The notes: generated by a model not told the origin, from the sequence alone. A stretch of 64,000 nucleotides of DNA from Vibrio agarilyticus (GCF_012641465.1 NZ_JABAIK010000004.1:124001-188000); one strand, 5' to 3'. Positions 10,359-21,785 are shown, counted from the first letter of the stretch. Made by a program: numbers and translations.

Positions 10359-11789
10359 TTAGCCCTTGCCGCCTTTGATCGCATTAATGATTTCGCTGGT
10401 CGAGCAACCGTCTTCAAAATTGAGTACGCGCACTTCGCCACCAGCGGCGATCACTTCTTTCCCGCCTGCAATCTCATCCGGTTTGTAATCGCCACCTTTG
10501 ACTAAAAGCGACGGCAACACTTCGGCAATCAATCGTTGAGGCGTATCTTCACTAAAAGGCACAACCCAATCGACCGCGCCGAGTCCTGCCAGCACCGCCA
10601 TTCGGCGATCCGTCGGATTCACTGGGCGGCCAGGCCCTTTTAAACGCTTGACTGAATCGTCAGTATTCACAGCCACAATCAAGCGATCGCCTAATTTTGC
10701 GGCATGATTGAGATACGACACATGACCTGCGTGCAAAATATCAAAACATCCATTGGTCATTACCACCGTTTCACCGCGCGCTTTCGCTTGCTTTACGGCG
10801 TCAATCAATGCCGATTCAGTGATAACGCCAAAGTCAGTATCTTGCGTGCCATGAATCGCTTCAGCAAGTTCAATGGTCGACAGTGTCGATGTTCCTAACT
10901 TACCGACCACAACACCTGCCGCCGCATTGGCCAATGCACAGGCTTCTTCTAACGCTTTGCCCGCTGCGACAGAGCTTGCTAGAACCGAAATCACGGTATC
11001 ACCTGCGCCCGTCACATCGTAGACTTCTTTGGCTTGAGTGGGCAAATGAAATGGCGCTGTATCACGACGCACTAGCGTCATACCATGCTCACTGCGAGTG
11101 ACCAGAAGAGCATCCAAATCAAATTGTTCAATCAGTGCCAAACCTTTTTCGACTAAATCGTCATCGCTGGTCACTTTACCTACCACAGCTTCAAATTCCG
11201 ACAAATTCGGGGTCAGTAACGTAGCTCCACGGTAGGGTTCAAAATCGGTTCCTTTGGGATCAACAAAGACGGGCACATTGGCCGCACGCGCTTTTTGAAT
11301 GTAAGCTTGCACATGCTCAAGGGCGCCTTTGGCATAATCAGACATAATCACCGCTTGAACATTGGGCAGAGCGCGCTCCATACGCGCCAAAATCAGTTCA
11401 GGATCGGTATTTTCAAACTTGTCTTCAAAATCAAGACGCAATAACTGTTGACCACGACTGATCACACGCAATTTGGTAATGGTTGGATAGCTTGGTAACG
11501 CAACAAAGTCACAATTGACCTTCAACGCACTCAGAGTCTCGGTCAGCACCTTAGCGGGCTCATCCATCCCCGTCAGACCGACAATGTGCGCGTGTCCGCC
11601 CAAAGAGGCGATATTCATCGCGACGTTTGCAGCGCCCCCCGGACGCTCTTCATTATTATCCACCTTGACCACCGGCACTGGGGCTTCTGGTGAAATTCGT
11701 CCCGTAGGACCAGACCAATAACGGTCTAGCATCACATCACCAATCACAAGCACACCCGCTTGACTGTATTCTGGCAAAATGGGTTTCAT
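10359..11789 (-). CDS. hldE: Bifunctional heptose kinase / adenylyltransferase
   Basis: Makes ADP-heptose for the lipopolysaccharide inner core through two activities. The N-terminal PfkB-type kinase (to about residue 318) phosphorylates D-glycero-manno-heptose-7-P and has the GDVMLDRYW start and DVTGAGDTV catalytic loop. The C-terminal nucleotidyltransferase carries [15 protein letters not shown], with the HxGH motif. The ATG at 11789 ([10 protein letters not shown]) matches the family N-terminus and has GGAG upstream; an ATG five codons earlier does not. 476 residues. It lies downstream of glnE, as in E. coli. Confidence 0.96.
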   Translation of the reverse strand: MKPILPEYSQAGVLVIGDVMLDRYWSGPTGRISPEAPVPVVKVDNNEERPGGAANVAMNIASLGGHAHIVGLTGMDEPAKVLTETLSALKVNCDFVALPSYPTITKLRVISRGQQLLRLDFEDKFENTDPELILARMERALPNVQAVIMSDYAKGALEHVQAYIQKARAANVPVFVDPKGTDFEPYRGATLLTPNLSEFEAVVGKVTSDDDLVEKGLALIEQFDLDALLVTRSEHGMTLVRRDTAPFHLPTQAKEVYDVTGAGDTVISVLASSVAAGKALEEACALANAAAGVVVGKLGTSTLSTIELAEAIHGTQDTDFGVITESALIDAVKQAKARGETVVMTNGCFDILHAGHVSYLNHAAKLGDRLIVAVNTDDSVKRLKGPGRPVNPTDRRMAVLAGLGAVDWVVPFSEDTPQRLIAEVLPSLLVKGGDYKPDEIAGGKEVIAAGGEVRVLNFEDGCSTSEIINAIKGGKG

Positions 11790-11920
11790 AAAAAGCATCT
11801 CCAATTATTATTCTTTATCACACCTAACAGGTGGTCTATGGCATAAGGACAAGCCTTGCCAAAACATCACGTCGGCCAATCAGACGGACATGCTGAGTAA
11901 AATGGTGCCAGTTTAACAGA

Positions 11921-14812
11921 TTATTCTGTTGCCGAGCCACTGTCACCAAACCACTGCTGCCAAGCTGCGATAACGCATTCTCGCTCAGTGATAAATCGTG
12001 TTTCTTTCACATCAGCCTCTTGGCCGAGTAAATTACGATGATGTATTTCATCGCGCATCGCGGTATAGGCGTGAATCAGCGCTTGAGCTTGTGACTCATC
12101 CATAATGCCTTGCGCTGCCAGCGTTTCAAAAATACGCACATTATCGCTCCAACGCGTCAATTTCCCATTTGTGGCGCTAAAATTGAGCACGAGGTATTGG
12201 GCTAAAAATTCGATATCTGTGATCCCACCCAAGTCTTGCTTTAGCATAAAACGTCCGGCTTTTTTCGCGGCCAAGTGGCTGCGCATTTTCTCACGCATTT
12301 CGACCACTTGCTGCTTTAAGCTTGCGCTGTCTCGTGGCGCGCAGAGCACATCATGACGAATGCGCTCAAATTCGGTCGTTAAAGGCTCATCACCATAAAT
12401 CATTCGCGCGCGCACCAAAGCTTGATGCTCCCACGTCCAAGCCTCTTCGCGCTGATACGTTGCAAACGCGTCTGTCGGGCTCACCATTAGACCTGAGATC
12501 CCCGATGGACGTAAGCGAGTGTCCACCTCATACAAGATACCAGATGCTGTGCGAGTCGAAAAAATGTGGATCACGCGCTGCGCGAGACGCAAATAAAACT
12601 GTTTGCCATCAATGGATTTTTCTCCTGTGGTTTCGACGTTATCAGGGCAATCGTGCAGAAACACCAAGTCCAAATCTGAGTTATAGCCTAGCTCCCAACC
12701 GCCCACTTTGCCGTACCCCAGCACGCCAAATCCACGCCCACCTCGCGCTTTAAGGTGGTTTGGTTCGCCATATTTTGTCACCATCTGCTGCCACGCCTGC
12801 TGCACGGCGGCATCGACAATCGCTTCAGCCAAATAAGTAAGATGGTCACTGACCTTCATTACCGGTAATACACCAGCAATGTCGGCAGCAGCAATGCGCA
12901 ATAGACCAATTTGCTTAAACTGGCGCAAGGCATCCATTTGCTGCTCCATGTCGTCTTCTGGAATTCGCGCCAGATAGTCACGTAGCTCGAGACGATAATT
13001 ATCCAAAGCAATGGGATGATATAACTGCTGTGGGTCAAGCAGCTCATCGAGCAAAATCGGAAAGCGTGCCAATTGTTCCGAGATCATCGGGCTGGCCGTG
13101 GTCAGGCGCACCAGTTGCGTCAATGCCGCAGGATGCTCATCAAGCAGTTCTAAATAAGTGGTACGAGTAGCAATTGAGTGAAGCAGGTACAATACCCGTG
13201 GCAAGCCAAACTCCGCATCTGGGTGGGAAAATATCGCTTGGAACAGCTTTGGCATCAGTTGATTAAGCACTTCACGACCGCGCGGACCCAATGTTTTTTT
13301 GGCTAAATCTTTTTTGAACTGTTCAATCACCTTTGCCATCACGCTAGGGTGTGGCGCATGAATATCTTGTTCTAGGATCACTTCGAGTAAGTCGGGGTTT
13401 TGCGCCATATCCCACAGCTCATGAAAATGGCGCGCAATCGGAGTTTCTTCTTCATCGTCTTCGCCGATGAGCTGCTGAAACACATTGTGCACTCGACTCA
13501 TCTGTGTCACCACTTGAGCCATCAGCTCTTCCCAGCTGTCATATTGCATAGCCAATGCCAGTTTACATTGGTCCAATTCATTGTCGGGCAGCGTTTGCGT
13601 CTGTTTATCGGCCATGGCTTGCAGCAAGTTCTCCAGTTGACGTAAAAAGCGATACGCGTCATTTAACGCGTTAGCATCGTCACTAGAGAGTAATTCCAAG
13701 CGCTTGATCGCACTCAGCGTCGGTAACAGACCGCGGCCACGTAAGCTCGGCTCACGTCCCCCGCGGATCAATTGAAACACTTGAGCGATAAATTCAATTT
13801 CTCGAATGCCACCCGCGCCGAGTTTAATGTTGTTACTCAAGCCACGCCGCCGCACTTCAGTACTGATCATGGACTTCATACGGCGCAACGATTGAATCGC
13901 GCTAAAATCGATATAACGGCGGAACACAAACGGACGCAACATCTGACGCAGCTCTTGATATTGTGGGTACATCTCTCGGCCCATCACTCGAGCTTTGATC
14001 ATCGCATACCGCTCCCAATCGCGTCCTTGCTCTTGATAATAATCTTCTAACGCGGCGTAGCTCATAACCAAGGGGCCGCTATCACCAAAAGGACGTAATC
14101 GCATATCAACACGATAGCAAAACCCATCATAAGTCTGTGCATCAAGCGCTTTAATGATTCGCTGACCCAGTCGAGTGAAAAACTGAGCATTATCAATACT
14201 GCGGCGCGCGCCTTGAGTTTGGCCGTTTTCAGGATAGGTAAATATCAAATCAATATCGGATGAGAAGTTAAGCTCTCCACCGCCCAATTTGCCCATCCCG
14301 ATGATAAGCATAGGTTGCGCGTCGCCCTGCGCATTGCACGGTGTGCCCCACTCTCGACAGCAAGCATCGTATTGCCAGCGATAGGTTTCAAAAATCATCG
14401 CTTCAGCCAGCTCAGATAAATGCATCAAAGACGCATCTAGCGGCCAAGCGTGGGTGAAATCTTTCCACGCGATGTAGACCATTTCTTGACGGCGAAATCG
14501 GCGTAGCTCACGCATCAACTGCGTCTCGTCCTGAGCTTGGGCCAACGTCGTTGCCAGCTCTGTGCGATAGCGCGTTGCTCGCTCTGGCTGCTCAAGCATC
14601 TGAGGTAGCACGCGAGCCAGCTCACTATCACGCTCAAGCTGCTCTGTGACAAATGCGCTAAGCGTGGTGACCTTTTGATATTGCATCACATAATCAGCTG
14701 GCCAATCGCTGACAATCCCACGCTCTCGTGCCAAGGTCAACATTGCATTATTGGGTGTATCTGGTTGTGTTATTTGGTGCTGCAGTGTGGCCATGGCGGC
14801 AGAGTGTGACAT
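11921..14812 (-). CDS. glnE: Glutamine synthetase adenylyltransferase / adenylyl-removing enzyme
   Basis: Bifunctional regulator that adds AMP to, and removes it from, glutamine synthetase in response to PII. It has two nucleotidyltransferase domains with paired motifs: [20 protein letters not shown] in the N-terminal (removing) half and [20 protein letters not shown] in the C-terminal (adding) half. They are joined by a long helical linker. 963 residues, normal. AAGGGA precedes the ATG at 14812; almost the same leader, AAGGGATCAC, precedes ygiF. Confidence 0.96.
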   Translation of the reverse strand: MSHSAAMATLQHQITQPDTPNNAMLTLARERGIVSDWPADYVMQYQKVTTLSAFVTEQLERDSELARVLPQMLEQPERATRYRTELATTLAQAQDETQLMRELRRFRRQEMVYIAWKDFTHAWPLDASLMHLSELAEAMIFETYRWQYDACCREWGTPCNAQGDAQPMLIIGMGKLGGGELNFSSDIDLIFTYPENGQTQGARRSIDNAQFFTRLGQRIIKALDAQTYDGFCYRVDMRLRPFGDSGPLVMSYAALEDYYQEQGRDWERYAMIKARVMGREMYPQYQELRQMLRPFVFRRYIDFSAIQSLRRMKSMISTEVRRRGLSNNIKLGAGGIREIEFIAQVFQLIRGGREPSLRGRGLLPTLSAIKRLELLSSDDANALNDAYRFLRQLENLLQAMADKQTQTLPDNELDQCKLALAMQYDSWEELMAQVVTQMSRVHNVFQQLIGEDDEEETPIARHFHELWDMAQNPDLLEVILEQDIHAPHPSVMAKVIEQFKKDLAKKTLGPRGREVLNQLMPKLFQAIFSHPDAEFGLPRVLYLLHSIATRTTYLELLDEHPAALTQLVRLTTASPMISEQLARFPILLDELLDPQQLYHPIALDNYRLELRDYLARIPEDDMEQQMDALRQFKQIGLLRIAAADIAGVLPVMKVSDHLTYLAEAIVDAAVQQAWQQMVTKYGEPNHLKARGGRGFGVLGYGKVGGWELGYNSDLDLVFLHDCPDNVETTGEKSIDGKQFYLRLAQRVIHIFSTRTASGILYEVDTRLRPSGISGLMVSPTDAFATYQREEAWTWEHQALVRARMIYGDEPLTTEFERIRHDVLCAPRDSASLKQQVVEMREKMRSHLAAKKAGRFMLKQDLGGITDIEFLAQYLVLNFSATNGKLTRWSDNVRIFETLAAQGIMDESQAQALIHAYTAMRDEIHHRNLLGQEADVKETRFITERECVIAAWQQWFGDSGSATE

Positions 14813-14937
14813 TGTGATCCCTTGCGTCAGCGAGAAAATGAAGCCTTGGTTATATCATAATTCGTGGAAAATTTGGAAAAGGCGCGGTCAGACTCAGAGT
14901 AAGATCCTCGCGCTGAAAAACACAAAACCCCAGCACA

Positions 14938-14967
14938 TATACCCAATTTTGAGGTCGCTTGGGTATA
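14938..14967. repeat. Short TATACCCAA...TTGGGTATA palindrome
   Basis: Only the two 9-bp outer arms of the TATACCC-ended repeat family remain, around a 12-bp centre. It lies just downstream of the chemoreceptor stop codon and upstream of glnE. Confidence 0.55.
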
Positions 14968-14994
14968 GACTGAGGTTTCTAAATTGAGGCTAGG

Positions 14995-16251
14995 TTAAAT
15001 CTCAAACAATTTGATTTTTTTATCCAACTCAGCCACGTTATTTTGCATCATTTGCGACGTTTCAAGCAGCTCACCGACCACGACAACAGACGCTTGCACC
15101 AATTCGCGCACATTGCTCAAATTGCCGTTCATCTCTTCAGCAACGCCACTTTGCTGCTCTGCGGCACTGGCAATTTGGAAATTCATGTCATTGATTTGAT
15201 TCACTTGATTAACGATGCCGTCCAGCTCTTCTCCGGCTTGCGTCACCAAGCCCACGCCATCAGTCGCTTCATCAACACTTTTTTGCATGATAGCAACGGC
15301 GTCACTAGCACTGGCTTGCAACTGAGCAATCATATCTTGAATTTCGACTGTCGCAGTTTGCGTGCGCTGAGCTAGATTACGCACTTCATCGGCAACCACG
15401 GCAAATCCGCGGCCGGCTTCGCCCGCACGCGCCGCTTCAATCGCGGCATTCAACGCGAGCAAATTGGTTTGCTCAGAAATGCCTTGAATCGTACCGACAA
15501 CACTACTAATTGCATCAACACGGGTTTCAACTTGATTGACCACATTAGACGAGGAGGTAATGTCACTCGAAAGATCGTGCATTTTGGTCATACTTTGCTG
15601 CAAATATTGGTGGCCGCTTTGCGCCTTTTCATACGCGGCACTGGTCAATGTTGACGCCGCCTTGGCGTTTTCAGCGATGGTTAATACCGTTGCTGACATC
15701 TCACTCATAGCCGACGCTAAACTATCTACTTCAGCAAACTCCTCTTGTGCAGACTCTTGTGTTTCCGACATGCTGATCGTCAGCACCTCACTGAGACTAG
15801 CGGTCTCTTCGGATGCGTTCACTTGCAGCTGCATAACATCGTGCAGCTGACTGCGAGTTCGCTCAAGCTCACGAGCTAAGTCGCCGTACTCATCTTTACA
15901 CGCCATATCAAAGGGAACAGATAAGTTCTTATTGGCCATCAAATTAATCGCCGCGCCCAAATAACGGGTCTGCTTTAACATCACTCGAGCGGCAGTCAGC
16001 AATAACACGACAAACATCGCAATCATCAATGCCGTTTGCCATGCAACTGTAACAAGGTAGGATTCATAATGTGACTGGGCGATCTGAGCGTCCTGGGTTG
16101 CCGCAAGTAACGCATCATAAAAAATAGAGGCATCCCATAATTGCTTACTCACGATAAGCAAGGTGCTAAAGACCATCAATAACACCATTTTGGGGACAAG
16201 CCGAATGTCGCAAATCACTCGCTCCCACGGCTTAAATTCCAATTTATTCAT
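14995..16251 (-). CDS. Methyl-accepting chemotaxis protein, short sensor
   Basis: Chemoreceptor of 418 residues. Two membrane helices (about residues 22-42 and 65-90) are separated by only a very short periplasmic loop, so it has almost no external ligand-binding domain and may sense membrane or internal state. A long cytoplasmic coiled coil follows, with the conserved hairpin tip [19 protein letters not shown] and [15 protein letters not shown]. The ATG at 16251 has GGGAG 8 nt upstream. It sits between glnE and ygiF, which are adjacent in E. coli, so it is an insertion into a conserved group. Confidence 0.9.
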   Translation of the reverse strand: MNKLEFKPWERVICDIRLVPKMVLLMVFSTLLIVSKQLWDASIFYDALLAATQDAQIAQSHYESYLVTVAWQTALMIAMFVVLLLTAARVMLKQTRYLGAAINLMANKNLSVPFDMACKDEYGDLARELERTRSQLHDVMQLQVNASEETASLSEVLTISMSETQESAQEEFAEVDSLASAMSEMSATVLTIAENAKAASTLTSAAYEKAQSGHQYLQQSMTKMHDLSSDITSSSNVVNQVETRVDAISSVVGTIQGISEQTNLLALNAAIEAARAGEAGRGFAVVADEVRNLAQRTQTATVEIQDMIAQLQASASDAVAIMQKSVDEATDGVGLVTQAGEELDGIVNQVNQINDMNFQIASAAEQQSGVAEEMNGNLSNVRELVQASVVVVGELLETSQMMQNNVAELDKKIKLFEI

Positions 16252-16727
16252 ATTATTCTCCCACGCGCCTGTCATAATTTGAGTGAATGCCCCAAAAGGT
16301 CAAATAGGCATTCGCCACGAAATGGCGTTGCCGCGCGCCTTATTCATGTTGCCTATATTGACAGTCGAAAATTCAACATCCATTGATGGTATGATCCTTA
16401 ACCTTGAGCGCGCATGGGGCAACTTTTTTATCGAATGGTAGCTCACAGATTTGACCTCGTTCTCAAACTGATAACAAGTTAAGAGCGAGATCGCAGTTTT
16501 TACATCTCACCGATTTTCAAGCAAAAGCACATTGAAAAACAATAGATTGCCGTTTATACCCAAGTGACTTCAAGAGGCGGTATATTTCGACCGAGATTTG
16601 CTACTATCACCAAAGACCAATAAAAAATGGAGCGCTAAGGCTCCATCTCATTATGTGGCAAGGTGACTTGGAACGAAGTGGCATCAACGCAAGGATGCAA
16701 AACAACCAAGCCTACGAGCCATCGGCA
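16252..16727. other. Intergenic region between ygiF and the chemoreceptor
   Basis: 476 bp without a supportable gene. It holds a half-copy of the TATACCC repeat (about 16555-16585, TATACCCAAGTGACTTCAAG) and the hairpin at 16617-16646. The rest probably carries the chemoreceptor promoter, which I cannot place. Confidence 0.4.
16617..16646 (-). terminator. Terminator downstream of ygiF
   Basis: On the minus strand the arms TGGAGC and GCTCCA are followed by a run of six T. The stem is only 6 bp, so strength is uncertain. Confidence 0.6.
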
Positions 16728-18242
16728 TTATTGCCAGTACGGTTTCACTTCCAAGCTAATGGCGCGAGTTTGTTCCATCGCGTGTAAAATCGAACGCTCT
16801 TGACGACCCAGCCAACGCTCAAGCTGCTCGCGTTCGTCGCCCTCAAGACAATTCACTAGCGGATCAAGATGTCGCAGCATTAGGAGATCATCGATGCCAT
16901 GCACCAGATCCGCCCAAGGCATGCGAAATGCGTTGCGATCATCAATGTCATAGAGCTCTGCAAAACAGATGCCGGTATAAAGATTGCGTAACAAGCGATA
17001 ACGCTGATCAATATAACTTTGCGCGTCCATAGTCTGTTCAACAGGAAACGCCTCCATCAACTCTGCCCAAGTGCGATCAAGTTGTTGAGCAGAAAACGGG
17101 GCAATGTTGCCAGCCATGGTGTCGCGTGCTTTGTCGTCCAAAAATGGCTGCCAGCCTCGGGTTAAGATCCAACGGCTCAAATCAAGCAATAATCCGGTGT
17201 AGCGCGCGCTGCTAAGCAGCTCAAGCATAGCATCGCGATCTGGTAGTGCGACCCATTCCTCGGTTAACTCAGCGACCAAATACTTACGTGCATCCAGCTT
17301 ACGCAGTACATGCCCTTTATCCTCTAACAAGGTCTCAAGATGAGCGTAATCGTTAAGCCAATTGAGCTCTTGCTCTAACCATTTTAACTCTTGCCGCAAT
17401 AGCGCACTGGCGCGACGCGGAACCACACCACCAAATACGGTAAAAATTTGGCGAATGAAGCGAATCGCATTGTTGATCTCAACCAGAGCGCGTACTGACT
17501 CGCGCTCGGTGTAAATTTGCTCATGGTAGTGCCAATGTGACAAAGCGTGCTCAAGGGATTTCACCAAGCAAGACTCGACACTCTCTTGCCCTGTCATCGG
17601 CACCAATTCCAGCGCGTGTACCTCATCGCCTTGATAGTCGGTGGCCAAACGATAACCGCGCGCCGCTTTACTTAAATTGCCCAGTCGCATTCCACCTTCG
17701 TCGCTAAGCGTTCGCGCGAGCGTGAATAATGCGTCGGTTTGACCCGATTTGAGCTCAAGTTCTACTTCGCAAATCGATGTTGACACCTCACCGGCATGGA
17801 CAAGTCCTAAGTCAAACGCAACCTCAACTTTGCTGCCATCTGGCATACAAACCAGCCACTGTTCACGGCTAAAATCGGTAGAAAAAAGAGGAAGCAATTC
17901 GCTTTGCAGCTGATCAATCGCTTTGCCTTCCGGCCAAATATCGACAGGGTGCAAATGGAGGTTAGGTTGATTAGAGTCATGTTCGGCGTTGTATTCTGGG
18001 CGCTGGTGTAAGCCAGCAACAACACGACCAGCGGTTTTTACCGTCTGCACAAATACACCGTCGTAACGACGAATTCGCATGCCAATGTCATGTTGGCGCA
18101 ACCAATTATCGACCGTGTCGAAATAGGTGTTTCCCAACTCTCGGCAGCTATGCTGAAGAATTTTGGTTTCGGCGATTTTCTCGCGCAATGTACTAACAAA
18201 TTCTGGTGAGACAAAAAACTTCAGCTCTATCTCGGTTTCCAT
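16728..18242 (-). CDS. ygiF: YgiF-type inorganic triphosphatase (CYTH-CHAD)
   Basis: Predicted inorganic triphosphatase. The N-terminal CYTH domain starts with the signature ETEIELKFF and keeps the alternating acidic/basic tunnel residues. The C-terminal half (from about residue 215) is a helical CHAD domain, rich in His and Arg, expected to bind polyphosphate. The ATG at 18242 fits the CYTH start and has AAGGGA upstream; longer readings add an unrelated N-terminus. 504 residues. In E. coli the gene is adjacent to glnE; here a chemoreceptor separates them. Confidence 0.92.
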   Translation of the reverse strand: METEIELKFFVSPEFVSTLREKIAETKILQHSCRELGNTYFDTVDNWLRQHDIGMRIRRYDGVFVQTVKTAGRVVAGLHQRPEYNAEHDSNQPNLHLHPVDIWPEGKAIDQLQSELLPLFSTDFSREQWLVCMPDGSKVEVAFDLGLVHAGEVSTSICEVELELKSGQTDALFTLARTLSDEGGMRLGNLSKAARGYRLATDYQGDEVHALELVPMTGQESVESCLVKSLEHALSHWHYHEQIYTERESVRALVEINNAIRFIRQIFTVFGGVVPRRASALLRQELKWLEQELNWLNDYAHLETLLEDKGHVLRKLDARKYLVAELTEEWVALPDRDAMLELLSSARYTGLLLDLSRWILTRGWQPFLDDKARDTMAGNIAPFSAQQLDRTWAELMEAFPVEQTMDAQSYIDQRYRLLRNLYTGICFAELYDIDDRNAFRMPWADLVHGIDDLLMLRHLDPLVNCLEGDEREQLERWLGRQERSILHAMEQTRAISLEVKPYWQ

Positions 18243-18448
18243 AGTGATCCCTTGTAACCCTGATAGGCACAGGATATTGCCTAAACCCGCGGTGAGCAAC
18301 AAGGAAATATCGTCAGATTCATGATCTAAAACAGTTTCAACAACAAGCCCTTTACGTTACTATGCGCCCCTTTGCAACCTAAGTTCAACATTACACCGAT
18401 AAATGGTGTATGTTCTATTGGCCATTCCTTTTTTAGATTGTGATAACC

Positions 18449-19129
18449 ATGCCGATGAATACCATTATGGGGTTATTTGCAAAGTCCCCTATTAAGCCTT
18501 TGCAGCGTCATGTGGTTTGCGTAAACGAGTGTTGCGCGCACCTCCTTAAGTTTTTTGAAGTTTGCGCACAAGGGGATTGGGAGAAAGCTGGCGAAATTCG
18601 CGCGCAGATCTCTCATCTGGAAAGAGAAGCGGATGTGCTCAAACGTGAGATTCGCCTCAAACTGCCTCGTGGCTTGTTCATGCCAGTCGATCGTACTGAC
18701 ATGCTCGACTTGCTGACCCAGCAAGACAAATTGGCCAATCTAGCAAAAGACATCGCTGGCCGCGTTTACGGTCGACGGTTGCAAATTCCTGCCTCGATGC
18801 AAAGCGCATTTCTGCGCTATGTTCAGCGCTGCCTTGATGCAGCCGATCAAGCTCAAAAAGTGATTAACGAACTCGACGAACTGCTTGAAACAGGCTTTAA
18901 AGGCCGTGAAGTGACGCTCGTTGCGGAAATGATCCATGAGTTGGATAAAATCGAAGATGACACGGATGCCATGCAGATTGAACTGCGTCAACAATTGATG
19001 GTCATTGAAGCCGACCTCAACCCTGTTGATGTGATGTTCTTATACAAAATCCTAGAGTGGGTTGGTGGTATTGCCGATCAAGCGCAACGCGTAGGCGCGC
19101 GCTTGGAGCTAATGCTATCTCGCTCATAG
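18449..19129 (+). CDS. DUF47 (TIGR00153) phosphate-transport accessory protein
   Basis: 226-residue helical protein of the PhoU-like DUF47/TIGR00153 family, normally encoded next to PiT phosphate transporters and thought to regulate them. Family features include NTIMGLFAKSPIKPLQ at the start and LKREIRLKLPRGLFMPVDRTD. The ATG at 18449 is chosen from family similarity; the ribosome-binding site is weak. It lies 142 bp upstream of the pit gene on the same strand, so the two are probably one transcription unit. Confidence 0.9.
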   Translation: MPMNTIMGLFAKSPIKPLQRHVVCVNECCAHLLKFFEVCAQGDWEKAGEIRAQISHLEREADVLKREIRLKLPRGLFMPVDRTDMLDLLTQQDKLANLAKDIAGRVYGRRLQIPASMQSAFLRYVQRCLDAADQAQKVINELDELLETGFKGREVTLVAEMIHELDKIEDDTDAMQIELRQQLMVIEADLNPVDVMFLYKILEWVGGIADQAQRVGARLELMLSRS

Positions 19130-19271
19130 TTCATCGATAAATTCGTTCACCAACAAATTAATCGAACTGTTTTTTACACACAACAAACCGCCAGTGCGGC
19201 GTAGTCGCGTGCTCATGTGTGTGGCTGCAGACTGTTCCGGTATGGATTGTTAACAACAACTGGGTATTACG

Positions 19272-20531
19272 ATGGATATCATTGCGAATTACGGCACGAT
19301 GCTAATCCTTATCGCTGGATTTTTCGGTTTTCTGATGGCGATTGGTATCGGGGCAAATGATGTGGCCAATGCTATGGGCACATCCGTTGGTTCGAAAGCG
19401 CTCACAGTCAAGCAGGCAATTTTAATTGCGATGGTGTTTGAATTTGCTGGCGCCTATCTTGCCGGTGGTGAAGTAACCGACACGATTCGTAAAGGCGTGA
19501 TTGAAACCTCACTGTTTGTCGACCAGCCTGATGTACTGGTCTTTGGGATGATGTCAGCATTACTGGCAGCAGGGACTTGGCTACTACTGGCCTCTTATAT
19601 GGGCTGGCCTGTGTCAACGACACACTCGATCATCGGCGCCATCATCGGTTTTGCTTGCGTCTCTGTAGGAACCGAAGCGGTCGACTGGGGCAGTGTGCAA
19701 GGCATTGTCGGCAGCTGGATCATCACACCATTTATTTCAGGCCTGTTTGCTTATCTCTTTTTCGTTAGTGCGCAAAAACTCATCTTTGATACTGACAAAC
19801 CGCTTATTAATGCCAAGCGCTTTGTCCCAGTCTACATGTTTATCACCACCATGGTGATTGCTCTAGTGACCATCAAAAAAGGACTCAAGCACGTTGGCTT
19901 GCATTTGAGCAATGGCGAAGCATGGGCGTGGTCTGCAATCGTTTCAGCGCTCGTGATGGCAGGTGGTTATGTCTACATTCAGAAAAAGTTTGCTGATAAA
20001 GAAGATGACCATAGCTTTGCTGGCGTAGAAAGCATCTTCAGCGTTTTAATGGTGATCACCGCTTGTGCGATGGCATTTGCACACGGCTCAAATGACGTTG
20101 CAAACGCGATTGGCCCATTGTCTGCTGTCGTGTCAACCGTCGAACACCTAGGTGAAGTCACCGCCAAAAGCACCATTGCTTGGTGGATTTTGCCACTGGG
20201 TGGGTTTGGTATCGTGGTGGGCCTTGCCACACTGGGCCACAAAGTAATGGCAACCGTAGGTACCGGTATTACAGAGTTAACCCCAAGTCGTGGTTTTGCG
20301 GCCCAATTGGCAACTGCGGCAACTGTGGTTTTGGCATCGGGAACTGGCCTACCTATTTCTACCACGCAAACCTTAGTGGGCGCGGTGCTTGGTGTTGGCT
20401 TTGCACGCGGTATTGCCGCCCTTAACCTTGGCGTGGTACGTAACATCGTCGCCTCTTGGGTGGTCACCTTACCTGCGGGTGCCCTACTGGCTGTCGTCTT
20501 CTACTACGCCATGATGGCTATCGTGGCCTAA
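19272..20531 (+). CDS. PiT-family inorganic phosphate transporter
   Basis: Low-affinity inorganic phosphate permease of the inner membrane. It has the duplicated family signature GANDVANAMGTSVGS near the N-terminus and GSNDVANAIGPLSAV in the second half, with about ten predicted membrane helices. 419 residues. It is paired with the upstream DUF47 gene. Whether the co-transported ion is H+, Na+ or a divalent metal-phosphate complex cannot be read from the sequence. Confidence 0.93.
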   Translation: MDIIANYGTMLILIAGFFGFLMAIGIGANDVANAMGTSVGSKALTVKQAILIAMVFEFAGAYLAGGEVTDTIRKGVIETSLFVDQPDVLVFGMMSALLAAGTWLLLASYMGWPVSTTHSIIGAIIGFACVSVGTEAVDWGSVQGIVGSWIITPFISGLFAYLFFVSAQKLIFDTDKPLINAKRFVPVYMFITTMVIALVTIKKGLKHVGLHLSNGEAWAWSAIVSALVMAGGYVYIQKKFADKEDDHSFAGVESIFSVLMVITACAMAFAHGSNDVANAIGPLSAVVSTVEHLGEVTAKSTIAWWILPLGGFGIVVGLATLGHKVMATVGTGITELTPSRGFAAQLATAATVVLASGTGLPISTTQTLVGAVLGVGFARGIAALNLGVVRNIVASWVVTLPAGALLAVVFYYAMMAIVA

Positions 20532-20687
20532 CTTAGCCCCTTCATCAAAACAACCATTGCCGCGCTTCATGCGCGGCAATTTGTAAGCGCTCTGTCAGAT
20601 TTTACCAAAATTTGCCCACAACACGGCGCTTTCTCCACCTTGCCGGTTGCATGGACTGGGGAAAGTTTTTACTATTCGAAACACTTT

Positions 20688-20955
20688 TATACCCAAGTAA
20701 CCTCAAGATGCATGATTCAGCGAGAATGACTTGGTTTATCAGTGAGGCGAGGATTTGAAGATTGAGTGGTGCTCAATCGAAAATCGTCAACAAAGCTGAT
20801 GAACCAAGGCAGCTCGCCCCTTGGGAGCCAACCACTGAACCGATAGCGGTGTTAAACAACTTGAAAATAGACTCACTATTTCGCTGCGTTGTTTGCCTTG
20901 CTCTCAGCTCAGTGAGCCGGCTCTGAATCCAGCATCTTGAAGTCACTTGGGTATA
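20688..20955. mobile_element. 268-bp MITE-like element, copy 1
   Basis: The element has ~24-bp terminal inverted repeats beginning TATACCCAAGTAACCTCAAG on the left and ending CTTGAAGTCACTTGGGTATA on the right. A nearly identical 266-bp copy lies at 27393-27658. It has no coding capacity, consistent with a non-autonomous mobile repeat. Its right end is 36 bp from the ygiM start codon. Confidence 0.85.
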
Positions 20956-20991
20956 TACCTCCTCACTACCGATTACTTGAAAGGATTTACC

Positions 20992-21603
20992 GTGAAAAAA
21001 CTGTTTGCTGCGGTTTTCATCGCGTTGATGGCCTCGTCTGCTGCGTGGGCACAAAGCCGTTATATTGCTGATGAACTGTTCACTTACATGCACTCTGGCC
21101 CAAGCAACAACTATCGCATCATCGGTAGTGTGGATGCGGGAACCAAAATTAACCTGCTTCAAACCAACAAAGAAACCGGTTATAGCGAGATCGTTGACGA
21201 CCGTGGTCGCAAAGGTTGGGTGCAAAGCAAATTCGTGACCGCACGTGAAAGTGTTGCGCTGCGTTTGCCTCGCCTTGAAAAAGAGCTAGTTGAGGTAAAA
21301 GCGCAGTTAGCCAATGCGCGCCAATCTGCCGACTCAGAAAAAGCAGGCCTGGCTGACTCGCTCGAACTGCGTAATCAGCAAATCAGTGAGTTAGAGCAAA
21401 AATATGGTGAAATTAACGCGCAACTGACCAACATTGAAAGCGAAAACCGCCAGCTCCGCGCCAAAATCGACACTCAGAAAGACGATTTACTGCTGAAATA
21501 TTTTACTTACGGCGGCGGTGTCGCGGGATTGGGCCTCCTCTTTGGCTTGATTTTGCCGCACTTGATCCCTCGTCGTAAGAAATCCCCTAACGGCTGGGCA
21601 TAA
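20992..21603 (+). CDS. ygiM: SH3-domain protein YgiM (TIGR04211)
   Basis: Envelope protein of unknown role with a signal peptide (about residues 1-20, ending AAWA), a bacterial SH3 domain (about 22-85), a coiled coil (about 90-160) and a C-terminal membrane helix followed by a basic RRKK tail. The GTG start at 20992 is preferred because AAAGG lies 8 nt upstream and it gives a proper signal peptide; a longer reading begins inside the adjacent MITE. 203 residues. In E. coli ygiM is next to cca; here the ExeAB-like gene lies between them. Confidence 0.9.
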   Translation: MKKLFAAVFIALMASSAAWAQSRYIADELFTYMHSGPSNNYRIIGSVDAGTKINLLQTNKETGYSEIVDDRGRKGWVQSKFVTARESVALRLPRLEKELVEVKAQLANARQSADSEKAGLADSLELRNQQISELEQKYGEINAQLTNIESENRQLRAKIDTQKDDLLLKYFTYGGGVAGLGLLFGLILPHLIPRRKKSPNGWA

Positions 21604-21615
21604 CATCAGCTCTGT

Positions 21616-21742
21616 TATACCCAAACATCTTGAAGGTGCAGGTAGGCAGCAAACGAGCAAAGCCTCTGAGCATAGATAAACTATGTGATGAGGTTTGTGA
21701 GAGACCGCTAACACAGTTGCACCTTCAAGTAGGACGGGTATA
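21616..21742. repeat. ERIC-like element, 127 bp
   Basis: Complete element from TATACCCAAACATCTTGAAG to CTTCAAGTAGGACGGGTATA with an imperfect palindromic centre. Its 127-bp length equals the classic ERIC size. Related copies or fragments are at 1-60, 43556-43708 and about 51733-51845. Confidence 0.8.
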
Positions 21743-21745
21743 TAC

Positions 21746-21778
21746 AAAAAAGGTCATTCATCGAATGACCTTTTTTCA
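21746..21778. terminator. Bidirectional terminator between ygiM and the ExeAB-like gene
   Basis: The arms AAAAAAGGTCATTC and GAATGACCTTTTTT form a perfect stem. It has A- and T-runs on the two sides and lies between convergent genes. Confidence 0.88.
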
Positions 21779-21785
21779 TTTTAAA

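Noticed and set aside
12322-12753. 143-residue rightward open frame opposite glnE
   Set aside because: Antisense shadow of glnE with an atypical composition rich in Arg, His and Pro.
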